A DNA stretch of 64,000 nucleotides from Roseibium sp. MMSF_3544. GTDB taxonomy: Bacteria; Pseudomonadota; Alphaproteobacteria; Rhizobiales; Stappiaceae. Made by a program: the position numbers and the translations under genes. Each line of letters starts with the position of its first letter. The stretch's first letter is position 1. The stretch is taken from positions 62,001 to 126,000 of the forward strand of contig NZ_JASHKA010000010.1 of assembly GCF_030732845.1 (NCBI RefSeq), given 5' to 3'. Positions 7,804-16,942 of the stretch are shown piece after piece. The notes beneath the pieces were generated by a model that was not told the origin of the DNA, made no database searches, and was given only the letters and a program-made list of their open reading frames with translations.

Positions 7804-9438
7804 TCACAGGGTTTTGGCCTGCTCTCTCAAGGCGAATTTCTGGATCTTGCCGGTGGAGGTCTTGGGAAGCTCGCAGAAGACGACCGTCTTGGGGGCCTTG
7901 AAGTTGGCAAGATGCTCCCTGCAAAACCCGATCAGATCAGCCTCACTCACTTCAGAGCCCTCTTTGCGCTCAACAAAAGCACACGGCGTTTCACCCCATT
8001 TCTCGTCGGGCCGGGCAACGACTGCGGCAGCCTGCACGTCCGGATGTTTGTAAAGGACGTCCTCGACTTCGATCGATGAGATATTTTCCCCTCCGGAAAT
8101 GATGATGTCCTTGGACCGGTCCTTGAGCTGGATATAGCCATCGGGATGCATCACGCCGAGATCGCCGGAGTGGAACCATCCGCCACCAAAGGCCTTCTGT
8201 GTCGCGTCTTCGTTTTTCAGGTAGCCTTTCATCACGACGTTGCCTCGGAACATCACTTCGCCGAGGGTTTCGCCGTCGGATGGTACGGGCGCAAGCGTTT
8301 CCGGATCGAGCACCTTGAGGTCTTCCAGCGCGACATAACGAACGCCCTGCCGGGCCTTTTTTTGAGCCTGCTGTTCAAGCGTCAATCCGTCCCATTCGGC
8401 TTTCCAGTCGTTGACGACGGCGGGACCGTACACCTCCGTCAGGCCGTAGAGATGGGTCACATTGAAACCGGCGGTTTTCATTGCGGCGAGGACGCTTTCG
8501 GGCGGCGGCGCGGCAGCGGTGAAGAATTCGACTTCTCGCTCGAGATCCCGCTTCTGGTCCGGGGCAGCGTTCAACAGCGTCGACATGATGATCGGCGCGC
8601 CGCACAGATGGGTCACGCCTTCATCGGCAATCAGGTCCCACATGGCCTGTGGACGGACCCAGCGCAGGCAGACATGGGTTCCGGCAACGACGGAGATCGA
8701 CCAGGGAAAACACCAGCCGTTGCAGTGGAACATCGGCAAGGTCCAGAGATAGACCGGATGCTTGGCCATAGATGCCGTGATCACGTTGGCCTGGGCCAGC
8801 AGATAAGCACCGCGATGGTGGTAGACCACGCCCTTCGGATTGCCGGTCGTGCCTGAAGTGTAATTCAGCGTGATGGCGTCCCATTCGTCATCGGGCAGGG
8901 ACCATTGAAACTCCGGGTCGCCGGTTTGCAGAAAGTCCTCGTAATCCAGATTGCCAAGCCGTTCTCCATCTTGCGGGAACTCGGGATCGGAATAATCAAT
9001 CACCAGCGGTTTCACCGAGGCCATCGACAGGGCTTCCTTGACAACCGGAGCGTATTCGCGGTCGGTGATCAGCACCTTGCAGTCGGCATGATCGAGCTGG
9101 AACGCAATGATCGCCGCATCCAGGCGCGTGTTCATCGAATGCAGCACCGCCCTGGTCATCGGGACGCCGTAGTGGGCCTCTAGCATGGGCGGTACGTTGG
9201 AGAGCATCACACTGACCGTGTCGTTCTTGCCGATGCCACGGGATGCAAGCGCGGACGCCAGCTGTCGGGCACGGCGATAGAACGTCCGGTAATCGGTCCG
9301 CTGATTGCCGTGAACGATGGCGATCTTTTCGGGGAACACGTCTGCAGATCGTGCCAGGAAACTGAGCGGACTGAGGGCCGCGAAATTGGCTGTGGTCTTA
9401 TCAAGTCCCTGTTCATAGGGGCTGATGCTCGCGTCCAT
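7804..9438 (-). CDS. Acyl-CoA synthetase (AMP-forming), fatty-acid/short-chain acid type
   Basis: The 544-residue adenylate-forming enzyme has the P-loop-like A3 motif YTSGTTGNPKG and the downstream motifs HLYGLTEVYGP, GWFHSGDLG and DRSKDIIISGGENIS. Near the C-terminus it has KTSTGKIQKFALRE with the catalytic Lys. It activates a carboxylic acid to the acyl-CoA through an acyl-AMP. The overall layout resembles the acyl-activating group that includes medium-chain acyl-CoA ligases and DmdB (methylmercaptopropionyl-CoA ligase); the substrate cannot be set from sequence. GGGAGA lies seven bases before ATG 9438. Confidence 0.9.
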   Translation of the reverse strand: MDASISPYEQGLDKTTANFAALSPLSFLARSADVFPEKIAIVHGNQRTDYRTFYRRARQLASALASRGIGKNDTVSVMLSNVPPMLEAHYGVPMTRAVLHSMNTRLDAAIIAFQLDHADCKVLITDREYAPVVKEALSMASVKPLVIDYSDPEFPQDGERLGNLDYEDFLQTGDPEFQWSLPDDEWDAITLNYTSGTTGNPKGVVYHHRGAYLLAQANVITASMAKHPVYLWTLPMFHCNGWCFPWSISVVAGTHVCLRWVRPQAMWDLIADEGVTHLCGAPIIMSTLLNAAPDQKRDLEREVEFFTAAAPPPESVLAAMKTAGFNVTHLYGLTEVYGPAVVNDWKAEWDGLTLEQQAQKKARQGVRYVALEDLKVLDPETLAPVPSDGETLGEVMFRGNVVMKGYLKNEDATQKAFGGGWFHSGDLGVMHPDGYIQLKDRSKDIIISGGENISSIEVEDVLYKHPDVQAAAVVARPDEKWGETPCAFVERKEGSEVSEADLIGFCREHLANFKAPKTVVFCELPKTSTGKIQKFALREQAKTL

Positions 9439-9534
9439 TGCCGTTCTCCCAATTTATCGCTCTGTTTTGGCTATCAAATCCGGAAATTCCGGGCGGCGCA
9501 ATCTTCTCCGGCAGATTGATAACACCGGCTGTTG

Positions 9535-10299
9535 TCAGGACAAAAGACCGGCCACGCCGTCATAGGTGAGCTTAAGGCCGATGATGGCCATGAAGACATA
9601 GATGAAGGCATAGAACGTTTCTGCCTTGACGTGGCGCACCAATTGAACGCCCACCAGCGTTGCGATGAACGCTATCGGAACGAGAATTGCGGACGTCGTC
9701 AGATTGGTCGTGTCGAACTGGCCGAGGAAAAAATAGGGAACCAGCTTGATGGCATTGCCCGTGGCGAAAAAGATCACGGCGGTCCCGGCATAAATCGCCT
9801 GAGGCATACGCAACGGCACGGTGTACATCTGGTAGGGAGGGCCGCCGGTGTGGCTGATGAAGCTGGTGAAACCGGCAATACCGCCCCAGAAATACCCCTT
9901 GGCCGCGTTGTGCTCGGCGGCCTGGGCCTGCTTGCGCCGTTTGAACACATAATCGGCGACGAAGGCGATGGAGATCAGGCCGACGAGCAGCCTGACGAAG
10001 TCGTCATCGACATAGGCGGCCGTCGCCCAGCCGATGCCGATACCGATGATGGCGGCGGGCAGCAGGATCGACAGACAGTGCCAGTCAGCGCGACCCTTGT
10101 AGGCAATGAGCGCGACGATATCCATCAGGACCAGGATCGGCAGCATGATCCCGGCTGCCTGGACAGGCGATATCACCAGCGTCAGGATCGGTACGGCGAG
10201 CATGCCCATCGTGCCGCCAAAGCCGCCCTTGGACAGGCCGACGACAATGACCGCAGGGATCGCGGCCGAATAAAACCAGGGATCGTTTATCGGGATCAT
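9535..10299 (-). CDS. TauE/SafE-family membrane permease (putative sulfite/sulfoacetate exporter)
   Basis: This 254-residue membrane protein has about eight hydrophobic segments and the family's duplicated glycine-rich motif: VVGLSKGGFGGTMGMLAVPILTL near the N-terminus and GGIAGFTSFISHTGGPPYQMY in the middle. TauE/SafE proteins export small organic or inorganic anions such as sulfite or sulfoacetate; family members are often misassigned, so the cargo is open. It is transcribed toward the acyl-CoA synthetase and divergently from prpE. I see no clear ribosome site for ATG 10299. Confidence 0.82.
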   Translation of the reverse strand: MIPINDPWFYSAAIPAVIVVGLSKGGFGGTMGMLAVPILTLVISPVQAAGIMLPILVLMDIVALIAYKGRADWHCLSILLPAAIIGIGIGWATAAYVDDDFVRLLVGLISIAFVADYVFKRRKQAQAAEHNAAKGYFWGGIAGFTSFISHTGGPPYQMYTVPLRMPQAIYAGTAVIFFATGNAIKLVPYFFLGQFDTTNLTTSAILVPIAFIATLVGVQLVRHVKAETFYAFIYVFMAIIGLKLTYDGVAGLLS

Positions 10300-10357
10300 A
10301 TGGCGGAAAGATCGGTTGGATACATGGCAGGGACGCGGGAAACAAGCACGCCAGAGT

Positions 10358-10395
10358 GCTTACGTAAAGTCCCGACCGTCTAATTGCTTACGTTA
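10358..10395. promoter_or_regulatory. Direct repeats GCTTACGTAA / GCTTACGTTA upstream of prpE
   Basis: Two near-identical decamers lie 28 bases apart (10358-10367 and 10386-10395) in the tauE/prpE divergent region. The first contains the palindrome TTACGTAA. A third copy, GCTTACGTAG, occurs at 12387-12396, between prpE and the SDR gene. They may be regulator sites; the protein is unknown. Confidence 0.35.
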
Positions 10396-10470
10396 TGAGA
10401 CTTGCATTTCCGCCTTCCCTTACAGCACTCTATCGCAAAATGCCGACGCGGCTTTTTGGGAGGATTTGAC

Positions 10471-12378
10471 ATGGCGAGCCGGTATCACGAGGTCTACCAG
10501 GATTGGAAGGACAACCCTCTCGGGTTTTGGAAAGCGGCGGCGTCCGAAATCGACTGGGTGTCCACGACCGACACGGTGTTCGATCCGGATCACGGTCAAT
10601 ATGGCCGCTGGTTTCCGGACTGGGAGTGCAACACCTGTTACAACTGCCTTGACCGCCACGTGGAACGCGGCCGCCCGGGGCAGCCGGCACTGATCTACGA
10701 CAGCCCGATCACCGGCAAGACGGCGACCTACAGCTTTGCCGAGCTGCTGGCAGAAGTTGAAGCCATGGCGGCGGTTTTCAGCGATCAGGGCCTTGAGAAA
10801 GGCGACCGGGCGATCATCTACATGCCGATGATCCCGCAGGCGGTTATGGCAATGCTTGCCTGTGCGCGCCTTGGTGTCATCCACTCTGTCGTGTTCGGGG
10901 GGTTTGCGGCCAACGAACTCGCGACACGCATTGACGATGCCTCTCCCAAGGCGATCATCGCCGCGTCCTGCGGGATAGAGCCGGGCCGGGTCATTGCCTA
11001 CAAGCCCCTCATCGATCAGGCGATCGAACTGTCCACGCACAAACCGGAAGCCTGTTTCGTCTTCCAGCGCGAGGAACAGGGCGCGGACATGATCGAGGGA
11101 CGTGACCACGATCTCGGCAAACTTGCCGGAGATGCAAAGGCCGCCGGACGCAAGATTGCGCCGGTAACCGTCAAGGCGAATGATCCCCTCTACATCCTCT
11201 ACACCTCTGGCACGACCGGTCAGCCGAAAGGCGTTGTCCGTGACAATGGCGGCCACATGGTGGCTCTCAAATGGACCATGTCGAACCTTTACGATGTCCA
11301 GCCCGGCGAAGTCTTCTGGGCTGCGTCGGATGTCGGTTGGGTGGTGGGCCATTCCTACATCTGCTACGCGCCGCTTCTTCACGGCTGCACGACGATCGTG
11401 TTCGAGGGCAAGCCCGTTGGAACACCGGATGCCGGCGTGTTCTGGCGCGTGATTTCCGATCACAACGTGGTATCGCTTTTCACCGCGCCCACAGCGTTCC
11501 GGGCAATCCGCAAGGAAGACCCGAATGGCGAATTGATCAAGAAATACGATCTGTCGCAGTACCGGTCGCTGTTTCTTGCCGGCGAACGCGCAGACCCAGA
11601 AACGGTGAACTGGGCCATTGATCAACTTCAGGTGCCGGTGATCGACCATTGGTGGCAGACGGAGACCGGCTGGTGCATCGTTGGCAACCCGCTCGGCCTT
11701 GGCCAGCTGCCGGTCAAACCGGGCTCTCCGACCGTGCCGATGCCCGGTTACGACGTTCAGGTTCTGGACGACGCCGGTCACCCGCTGGGAGCAAACACGC
11801 TCGGCAACATCGTGGTGAAGCTGCCGCTGCCGCCGGGTGTTCTGCCAACACTTTGGAACGCGGACAAGCGGTTCTTCGATTCCTATCTCGCCGAGTTTCC
11901 CGGCTACTACAAGACAGCCGATGCGGGCATCATCGATGATGACGGGTACCTGTCGATCATGGCGCGGACCGACGACATCATCAACGTGGCCGGACACAGG
12001 TTGTCGACCGGCGGCATGGAAGAGGTTCTTGCGACCCACCCGGACGTTGCCGAGTGTGCCGTCATCGGCATTGCCGACAAGCTGAAGGGCCAGTTGCCCT
12101 GCGGTTTCGTGGTGCTGAAGTCGGGCGTGGAGAGATCGCACGAAGACATCGAAAAAGAGCTGGTGAAGCTGGTTCGCGAAAAAATCGGACCTGTGGCGGC
12201 TTTCAAGATCGCTATTACCGTCGACCGCTTGCCCAAAACCCGCTCGGGCAAGATCCTTCGCGGGACCATGCGGCAGATCGCGGACGGCGAAAGCTACAAA
12301 ATGCCGGCGACGATCGACGATCCCGCGATTTTGGATGAGATCACCGACGCCTTGAAATCTCACGGGATTTCAGCCTAG
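10471..12378 (+). CDS. prpE: Propionyl-CoA synthetase (acetyl-CoA synthetase family)
   Basis: The 635-residue enzyme has the ACS N-terminal segment (YHEVYQDWKDNPLGFWKAAA). It then shows VIHSVVFGGFAANELATRI, YTSGTTGQPKGVVRDNGGH, DVGWVVGHSYICYAPL, WWQTETGW, TDDIINVAGHRLSTGGMEE and the catalytic-Lys motif LPKTRSGKILRGTMR. GFWKAAASEIDW and VRDNGGH are typical of PrpE/ACSS3 rather than acetyl-CoA synthetase. It makes propionyl-CoA from propionate, ATP and CoA. The start at 10471 has GGGAGG eight bases upstream. Confidence 0.9.
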   Translation: MASRYHEVYQDWKDNPLGFWKAAASEIDWVSTTDTVFDPDHGQYGRWFPDWECNTCYNCLDRHVERGRPGQPALIYDSPITGKTATYSFAELLAEVEAMAAVFSDQGLEKGDRAIIYMPMIPQAVMAMLACARLGVIHSVVFGGFAANELATRIDDASPKAIIAASCGIEPGRVIAYKPLIDQAIELSTHKPEACFVFQREEQGADMIEGRDHDLGKLAGDAKAAGRKIAPVTVKANDPLYILYTSGTTGQPKGVVRDNGGHMVALKWTMSNLYDVQPGEVFWAASDVGWVVGHSYICYAPLLHGCTTIVFEGKPVGTPDAGVFWRVISDHNVVSLFTAPTAFRAIRKEDPNGELIKKYDLSQYRSLFLAGERADPETVNWAIDQLQVPVIDHWWQTETGWCIVGNPLGLGQLPVKPGSPTVPMPGYDVQVLDDAGHPLGANTLGNIVVKLPLPPGVLPTLWNADKRFFDSYLAEFPGYYKTADAGIIDDDGYLSIMARTDDIINVAGHRLSTGGMEEVLATHPDVAECAVIGIADKLKGQLPCGFVVLKSGVERSHEDIEKELVKLVREKIGPVAAFKIAITVDRLPKTRSGKILRGTMRQIADGESYKMPATIDDPAILDEITDALKSHGISA

Positions 12379-12445
12379 CGGCAGCAGCTTACGTAGCTGG
12401 ATGGCTTCATCAGCCATCGACATGGACGTCTTTGGAACTTAAGGT

Positions 12446-12467
12446 CGGGCCGCTAGGAAGCGGCCCG
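12446..12467 (+). terminator. Terminator-like hairpin after prpE
   Basis: A perfect 9-bp stem CGGGCCGCT / AGCGGCCCG with a 4-base loop lies 68 bases after the prpE stop. The following sequence (CATCGTTTGT) is only partly T-rich, so termination may be weak. Confidence 0.5.
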
Positions 12468-12514
12468 CATCGTTTGTGCGGCGCTCACATTGTCAATCAG
12501 CCGTGAGGTTTTTC

Positions 12515-13306
12515 GTGTCTTTGGAAAATAAGGTTGCCATCGTAACAGGCGCCGCTCAGGGGATTGGGTTTGCCGTTGCCAAGCGGTTCCTCATGGACGG
12601 GGCCAAGGTCGTCATCGCCGACATCGACGACACGACCGGCGAGGAAGCGGTGGAAGATCTGTCGACCCTCGGCGAGGTCATTTACATCCATTGCAACGTG
12701 GCCGAACGCCTCGATGTGCGCAACATGGTTGCCGAGACACTCAACGCCTATGGCGACATCGACATTCTGGTCAACAATGCCGGCATCGTCGGCGGCGCCG
12801 ATTTTCTGGAGCTTGAGGAAGACGACTTTGACCGGATCCTTGGCGTCAACCTGAAAGGCGCGTTCTTGTGTTCTCAAGCCGTTGCACGCCACATGGTGGA
12901 GAAAATCGAAGGCGGCGGTGACCCGGGCTGCATCATCAACATGTCATCGATCAATTCGGTTCTCGCGATCCCGAACCAGATCCCGTACTGCGTTTCCAAG
13001 GGCGGCGTGTCGCAGCTGACCAAGACAACCGCCCTGGCCCTTGCTCCGCACGGTATCCGGGTCAATGCCATCGGGCCGGGGTCGATCATGACCGAAATGC
13101 TGGCGGCGGTGAACAGCGATCCGGCGGCCAAGCAGAGGATCATGTCGCGCACACCGCTGTTGCGCATTGGCGAGCCGTCGGAAATTGCCGGTGTCGCCGC
13201 GTTCCTGGCGTCGGAAGACGCAGGATATGTCACCGGTCAGACGATTTTCGCCGATGGAGGACGGATGCCGCTGAACTACACAGTGGCCGTGCCTGAAGAG
13301 GACTGA
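12515..13306 (+). CDS. SDR-family NAD(P)-dependent oxidoreductase
   Basis: The 263-residue classical short-chain dehydrogenase has TGAAQGIG (cofactor loop, residues 11-18), an acidic residue after the second strand (ADIDD) that favours NAD, NNAG, catalytic Ser in MSSINS and Tyr-Lys in YCVSK. It ends with the family's GYVTGQTIFADGG. It likely oxidises a secondary alcohol such as a polyol or 3-hydroxyacyl compound; the substrate is unknown. The start is GTG 12515 with GAGG six bases upstream. It is on the same strand as prpE, but a hairpin separates them. Confidence 0.88.
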   Translation: MSLENKVAIVTGAAQGIGFAVAKRFLMDGAKVVIADIDDTTGEEAVEDLSTLGEVIYIHCNVAERLDVRNMVAETLNAYGDIDILVNNAGIVGGADFLELEEDDFDRILGVNLKGAFLCSQAVARHMVEKIEGGGDPGCIINMSSINSVLAIPNQIPYCVSKGGVSQLTKTTALALAPHGIRVNAIGPGSIMTEMLAAVNSDPAAKQRIMSRTPLLRIGEPSEIAGVAAFLASEDAGYVTGQTIFADGGRMPLNYTVAVPEED

Positions 13307-13366
13307 TTGGGCAACTGCAAGCAGAGCCATCGATCAAATAAATGCGCCACCCTTTTTACAGTCAGA

Positions 13367-14260
13367 TCAGCGCAGGGCCGTCTGAGCCTTCGGTGCCCTG
13401 TCTTTAAGGGCAACGACAAGTGTCGCGCAAATGATGCAAGCGGCAGCGGCGTAAAAGGCCGGCTCCGGTAGAATGTCGAAGAAGAGCACATCTGCGATTA
13501 CGGCAAACACAAGCGACAGGTATTCAAAGGCGGCCAGTTTCGAGATCTCGCTGTACTGATAACTCAGTGTCATCAGGATATGCGCAATGCCGCCAGCAAA
13601 TCCGGTGCAGACCAGCAGGCCCAGTTGGTGCCAGCTCGGCGTTGTCCAATCGAAGGGAAGGGTCGCAAGTCCGGCAATGGTGCATGTGAGTGCAAAGTAA
13701 AAAGCTATGGCGCCGGCGTTTTCTGTCAGGGCAAGGCTGCGAATTTGTATCTTTGCACCTGCGGTCAGGATTGCCATCGCCAAGGCAAGGCCAACACCGG
13801 TCAGATAGGTGACGTCGACACTGGCGCTTGTTGCGGTCGGCAGGATCAGAACCAGCATTCCTAGAAAACCGAACAAAACACCGAACCAGCGCGCGGCGTT
13901 GACGGTTTCCTTCAGCAGAATGGCTGCCAGGACAACGGCGAGAACAGGAGCCATGTAGCCGATGATCGAAGCATGCGACAGCGGCAGGTACTTCAGGCTC
14001 GCGAAACTCGCGAACATGGCAAGGCAGCCGAGGATACACCGGGCGACATGACTGCCAGGGCGTCTTGTCCTGAGCCCGGATGGAAATTCTCGTGTCCACA
14101 TCAGGAACAGTACCAGCGGGATCAACGCAAATGCACTTCGGAAGAAGACGACCTGGCCAACAGGAATCTCGTCGGACAGCCATTTGATGAAAATAACCAT
14201 CAACGTGAAGAAGAATGTGGCACCGACACGCAAGCTGATGCCTTTGAAGTCGATCGACAT
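13367..14260 (-). CDS. EamA (DMT-superfamily) permease, last gene of the ABC operon
   Basis: The 297-residue protein has about ten hydrophobic helices in two EamA repeats; the first includes PVGQVVFFRSAFALIPL and LSHASIIGYMAPVLAVVLAAILLKE. DMT permeases usually export small metabolites. Its ATG lies three bases after the stop of the ABC permease gene (TAGATATG), so translation is coupled and it belongs to the operon starting at 19311. In Pseudomonas aeruginosa an EamA protein (CntI) exports the metallophore pseudopaline, and a metal-opine importer of the Opp class acts in staphylococci. That analogy is an inference, as no metallophore synthesis gene is visible. Confidence 0.85.
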   Translation of the reverse strand: MSIDFKGISLRVGATFFFTLMVIFIKWLSDEIPVGQVVFFRSAFALIPLVLFLMWTREFPSGLRTRRPGSHVARCILGCLAMFASFASLKYLPLSHASIIGYMAPVLAVVLAAILLKETVNAARWFGVLFGFLGMLVLILPTATSASVDVTYLTGVGLALAMAILTAGAKIQIRSLALTENAGAIAFYFALTCTIAGLATLPFDWTTPSWHQLGLLVCTGFAGGIAHILMTLSYQYSEISKLAAFEYLSLVFAVIADVLFFDILPEPAFYAAAACIICATLVVALKDRAPKAQTALR

Positions 14261-14262
14261 AT

Positions 14263-15138
14263 CTAATCCGAAAGTGCTTCGCCGCCGATGAGATCACGCA
14301 GCCTGTCGCCGGTCAGGTTGATGGACAGAACTGTCACAAGGATCGCCAGCCCAGGAAAGATCATCAGGTGCGGCGCGGTTTGCATATAGGCTTTGCCGTC
14401 CAGCAACATGGCACCCCACTCCGCGTTTGGAGGCTGAACGCCAAAGCCAAGAAAACTCAATCCTGAAATGGACAAGATGGTCCGCGACCAGGAATTGGTC
14501 CACAACACGAGAAGGCTGGGGCCGACATTCGGCAGAATGTGACGGCTCAATATGAGCCATGACGGCAAGCCGTTCAGCCTTGCCTGGGTGACAAAATCCC
14601 TGTGAGCAAGATCAACACTGAGCCCGCGCACCAGCCGGGCGAATCTCATCCAGCCGACCAGTATCAGCGCCATCACCATATTGGTCGTGCTCGGTCCAAG
14701 GACACCGGCGATCGTGACTGCCGCGATCAGTTCTGGAAAGGCAAAGAAACTGTCAGTCACGCGCATCAGTGTTGTGTCGGCGGCACGACCGAAGTGACCG
14801 GCTGCCAGGCCGACAATTGTCCCAACAACAGCCCCGATCGATGTGATCAGGAACGCGAGGCCAATCGACCAAACACCGCCATAGAGGATCCGCGTTGCGA
14901 CATCCCGGCCAAGCTGATCTGTGCCGAACCAGTGTTCGGCGGACGGAGGCGAGAGGCGATTAAGGAAATCCGCTGCGTTCGGTGCATAGGGCGTGAACGA
15001 AAACCCGGCCGCGACAAGTGTTCCAAGTACAAGCAATCCGATGCCGAGATTGAGGAGAAAGCGGTTGAAGTCCCGCTCCCGCATTTTTTTCTCGAGACTG
15101 GGCTCCTCCGGAAGAACCAGTTTTTCAGCCACTGTCAT
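14263..15138 (-). CDS. Opp/Dpp/Nik-type ABC importer permease 2 (DppC class)
   Basis: The 291-residue protein has the OppC N-terminal helix, then HWFGTDQLGRDVATRILYG, the signature of DppC/NikC permeases. The coupling-helix region is LIAAVTIAGVLGP...ARLVRG, and it ends with TVLSINLTGDRLRDL. It forms the inner-membrane channel with the upstream permease and passes peptides, nickel chelates or similar solutes. Its ATG overlaps the stop of the upstream permease by four bases (ATGA type). Length is usual. Confidence 0.92.
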   Translation of the reverse strand: MTVAEKLVLPEEPSLEKKMRERDFNRFLLNLGIGLLVLGTLVAAGFSFTPYAPNAADFLNRLSPPSAEHWFGTDQLGRDVATRILYGGVWSIGLAFLITSIGAVVGTIVGLAAGHFGRAADTTLMRVTDSFFAFPELIAAVTIAGVLGPSTTNMVMALILVGWMRFARLVRGLSVDLAHRDFVTQARLNGLPSWLILSRHILPNVGPSLLVLWTNSWSRTILSISGLSFLGFGVQPPNAEWGAMLLDGKAYMQTAPHLMIFPGLAILVTVLSINLTGDRLRDLIGGEALSD

Positions 15139-16142
15139 GACCGGGCACCTTTCCGGATATCAGCGTCTTTGAACGCGAATAGCGATGTTCGCGGATCCAG
15201 AAAATCCTGAAGGATCTCGATCAACGTGTTGATGAAGACATAAACAAGCGCGAAGAACATCACGAGAAAAAGGATCAGCGGATAGTCTCGCGACAGAACC
15301 GCCCCTGCGAGGAGCGATCCAATCCCGCCGCGAGCGAATGTCAGCTCAACGATAATCGTGCCTTCGAGCAAGGCGGCAACGTCCAGTCCGATCATCGTGA
15401 GTGCGGGAATGGCCGCGTGGCGCAGGATGTGCCGCCAGAAAATTTCGGCCTCGCTCACTCCCCGTAGCCTAAGTGTTTCAACATAAGGTGCAGACTTGGC
15501 CTCCAGAAAAAAGGCACGCATCAGACGTGTCTGCGATGCGGTGATCCAGAAAGACAGGGTCAGGGCAGGCAGAACGATATGTGCTGGCGTTCCGGTTCCG
15601 TAAGCGGGCAACCAGCCGAGGTGGGCCGCGAAGAGCAGGATTAAAAGCAGTCCGAGCCAGTAATTCGGCATCGCGGCGCCAATGGAAGCGAGAGCGACGG
15701 CGCATCGGTCCGCCAGGCTCCCGGGCCGCCAAACCGAAATTGCGCTCAGACAAAAGGCTGCGATCAAACCAATCGTGAGCGATGTGGCAGTGAGCGTCAG
15801 GGTCTCGGTGATGTTGGCAAGGAAGACATCCCAAACGGGTGTATTGGAAGCAAATGAATTGCCGAAATCTCCCTGAACAAAGCGCATGAGCCATTCAAAG
15901 AACTGCACAAAAAAGGGCTCGTTCAGCGAAAACTCCTCACGAATACCTTCCAGAATTTCCGGCGGGAAACCGTTTGCGTCCGGATAGCGCGCATGTGCAA
16001 TGGCAGCCGCTTTGTCTCCCGGGGCGAAGAACGTCATTGTGAAGGTTATGAGGCTGACCCCGAATAGCACAGCCAGTAAACCCACCAATCGCCGACCGCT
16101 GGACGCGAAAATCTGTTTCAGCCGACCCCAATGATCCGTCAT
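15135..16142 (-). CDS. Opp/Dpp/Nik-type ABC importer permease 1 (DppB class)
   Basis: The 335-residue permease starts with a membrane helix followed by the DppB motif LFGVSLITFTMTFFAPGDKA. It has the coupling segment TLRLRGVSEAEIFWRHILRHAAIPALTMIGLDVAALLEGTIIVE and about six helices. It pairs with the following DppC-class permease. It overlaps the upstream ATPase stop by four bases. The N-terminal cytoplasmic tail (about 17 residues) is slightly longer than typical. Confidence 0.92.
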   Translation of the reverse strand: MTDHWGRLKQIFASSGRRLVGLLAVLFGVSLITFTMTFFAPGDKAAAIAHARYPDANGFPPEILEGIREEFSLNEPFFVQFFEWLMRFVQGDFGNSFASNTPVWDVFLANITETLTLTATSLTIGLIAAFCLSAISVWRPGSLADRCAVALASIGAAMPNYWLGLLLILLFAAHLGWLPAYGTGTPAHIVLPALTLSFWITASQTRLMRAFFLEAKSAPYVETLRLRGVSEAEIFWRHILRHAAIPALTMIGLDVAALLEGTIIVELTFARGGIGSLLAGAVLSRDYPLILFLVMFFALVYVFINTLIEILQDFLDPRTSLFAFKDADIRKGARS

Positions 16143-16942
16143 GAGTACACCTCTGCCGGTCGGCCGGAACTTAGGGGTGCTTGCGGCAGACTGCCCAGGT
16201 CCCGCGCGGCTTCGATGAGGTCACGACAGTAGCGGCTTGCCGGTTCTGCAAAGAACGAATTTGCCACCTGATAGGCTTCGACCTTGCCGTCTCGGAGCAC
16301 CAGCATCTGATCGGCAAAAGCTGCGGCAAAGCCAAGGTCGTGGGTCACAATGACAAATGTGATGCCGTAGCGCTCCTGAATCTGTTTCATGGTCTTGGCG
16401 ATTTGCTTCTGCACGATGGCGTCAAGCGCGCTGAGCGGTTCATCAAAGAAGACGAGATCCGGGCTGGCGATGAGCGCACGTGCGAGACAAGCGCGCTGTG
16501 CTTGGCCGAGCGATACTTCAGATGGCTTTCGCGTTGTCATCTCACTGGGCAAATCGACGTCGGAAAGCACTGTCGAAACGGCGTTTTCGAGGTTGGCCTC
16601 AGAGAGATTTTTCGAAAAGATGCTTTCAGCAATCGAGGCGCCCAGTGTCAACTTGGGGTTCAAGGCAGCGATGGGGTCCTGCATCACCCACCGGCTTCCC
16701 TTCAAACCGGGGCGTCCTTGCCAATGGCCGGCATGCGTCACGGCGAAGCCGGTTTTCGGGTTGAAGACAAGCTGTTCAAAGCGTGCCGGCATCAAGCCAT
16801 TCAGTGCTTTGAGCAGACTGCTTTTGCCGGACCCGCTTTCACCAGCCACGCACAACGTTTGACCACCGGGAAGCGAAAAGGAAACATCGTCCAGGATCAA
16901 ATTGCCGGCGATGGAAAGGCTCAAGTGGTCAACTGACAGCAT
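16139..16942 (-). CDS. Opp/Nik-type ABC importer ATPase
   Basis: The 267-residue nucleotide-binding subunit has Walker A GESGSGKSSLL, Q-loop WVMQDPIAALNP, signature SLGQAQRACLARAL, Walker B LVFFDEPLSALD and the switch His in FVIVTHDLG. It powers the two permeases encoded downstream, together with the preceding ATPase. It overlaps the upstream ATPase gene by 14 bases and the downstream permease by four, so all are translated as one unit. The signature is SLGQA rather than the textbook SGGQ, as is seen in some Nik/Opp subunits. Confidence 0.93.
   Translation of the reverse strand: MLSVDHLSLSIAGNLILDDVSFSLPGGQTLCVAGESGSGKSSLLKALNGLMPARFEQLVFNPKTGFAVTHAGHWQGRPGLKGSRWVMQDPIAALNPKLTLGASIAESIFSKNLSEANLENAVSTVLSDVDLPSEMTTRKPSEVSLGQAQRACLARALIASPDLVFFDEPLSALDAIVQKQIAKTMKQIQERYGITFVIVTHDLGFAAAFADQMLVLRDGKVEAYQVANSFFAEPASRYCRDLIEAARDLGSLPQAPLSSGRPAEVYS

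Noticed and set aside
10420..12363. Long minus-strand reading frame (about 647 codons) opposite prpE
   Set aside because: It is a GC-rich shadow of a well-supported gene, with no domain or ribosome site. Similar antisense frames opposite the KorC-like gene (42962-44347), purK (5283-6431) and tauE (9532-10383) were dropped for the same reason.
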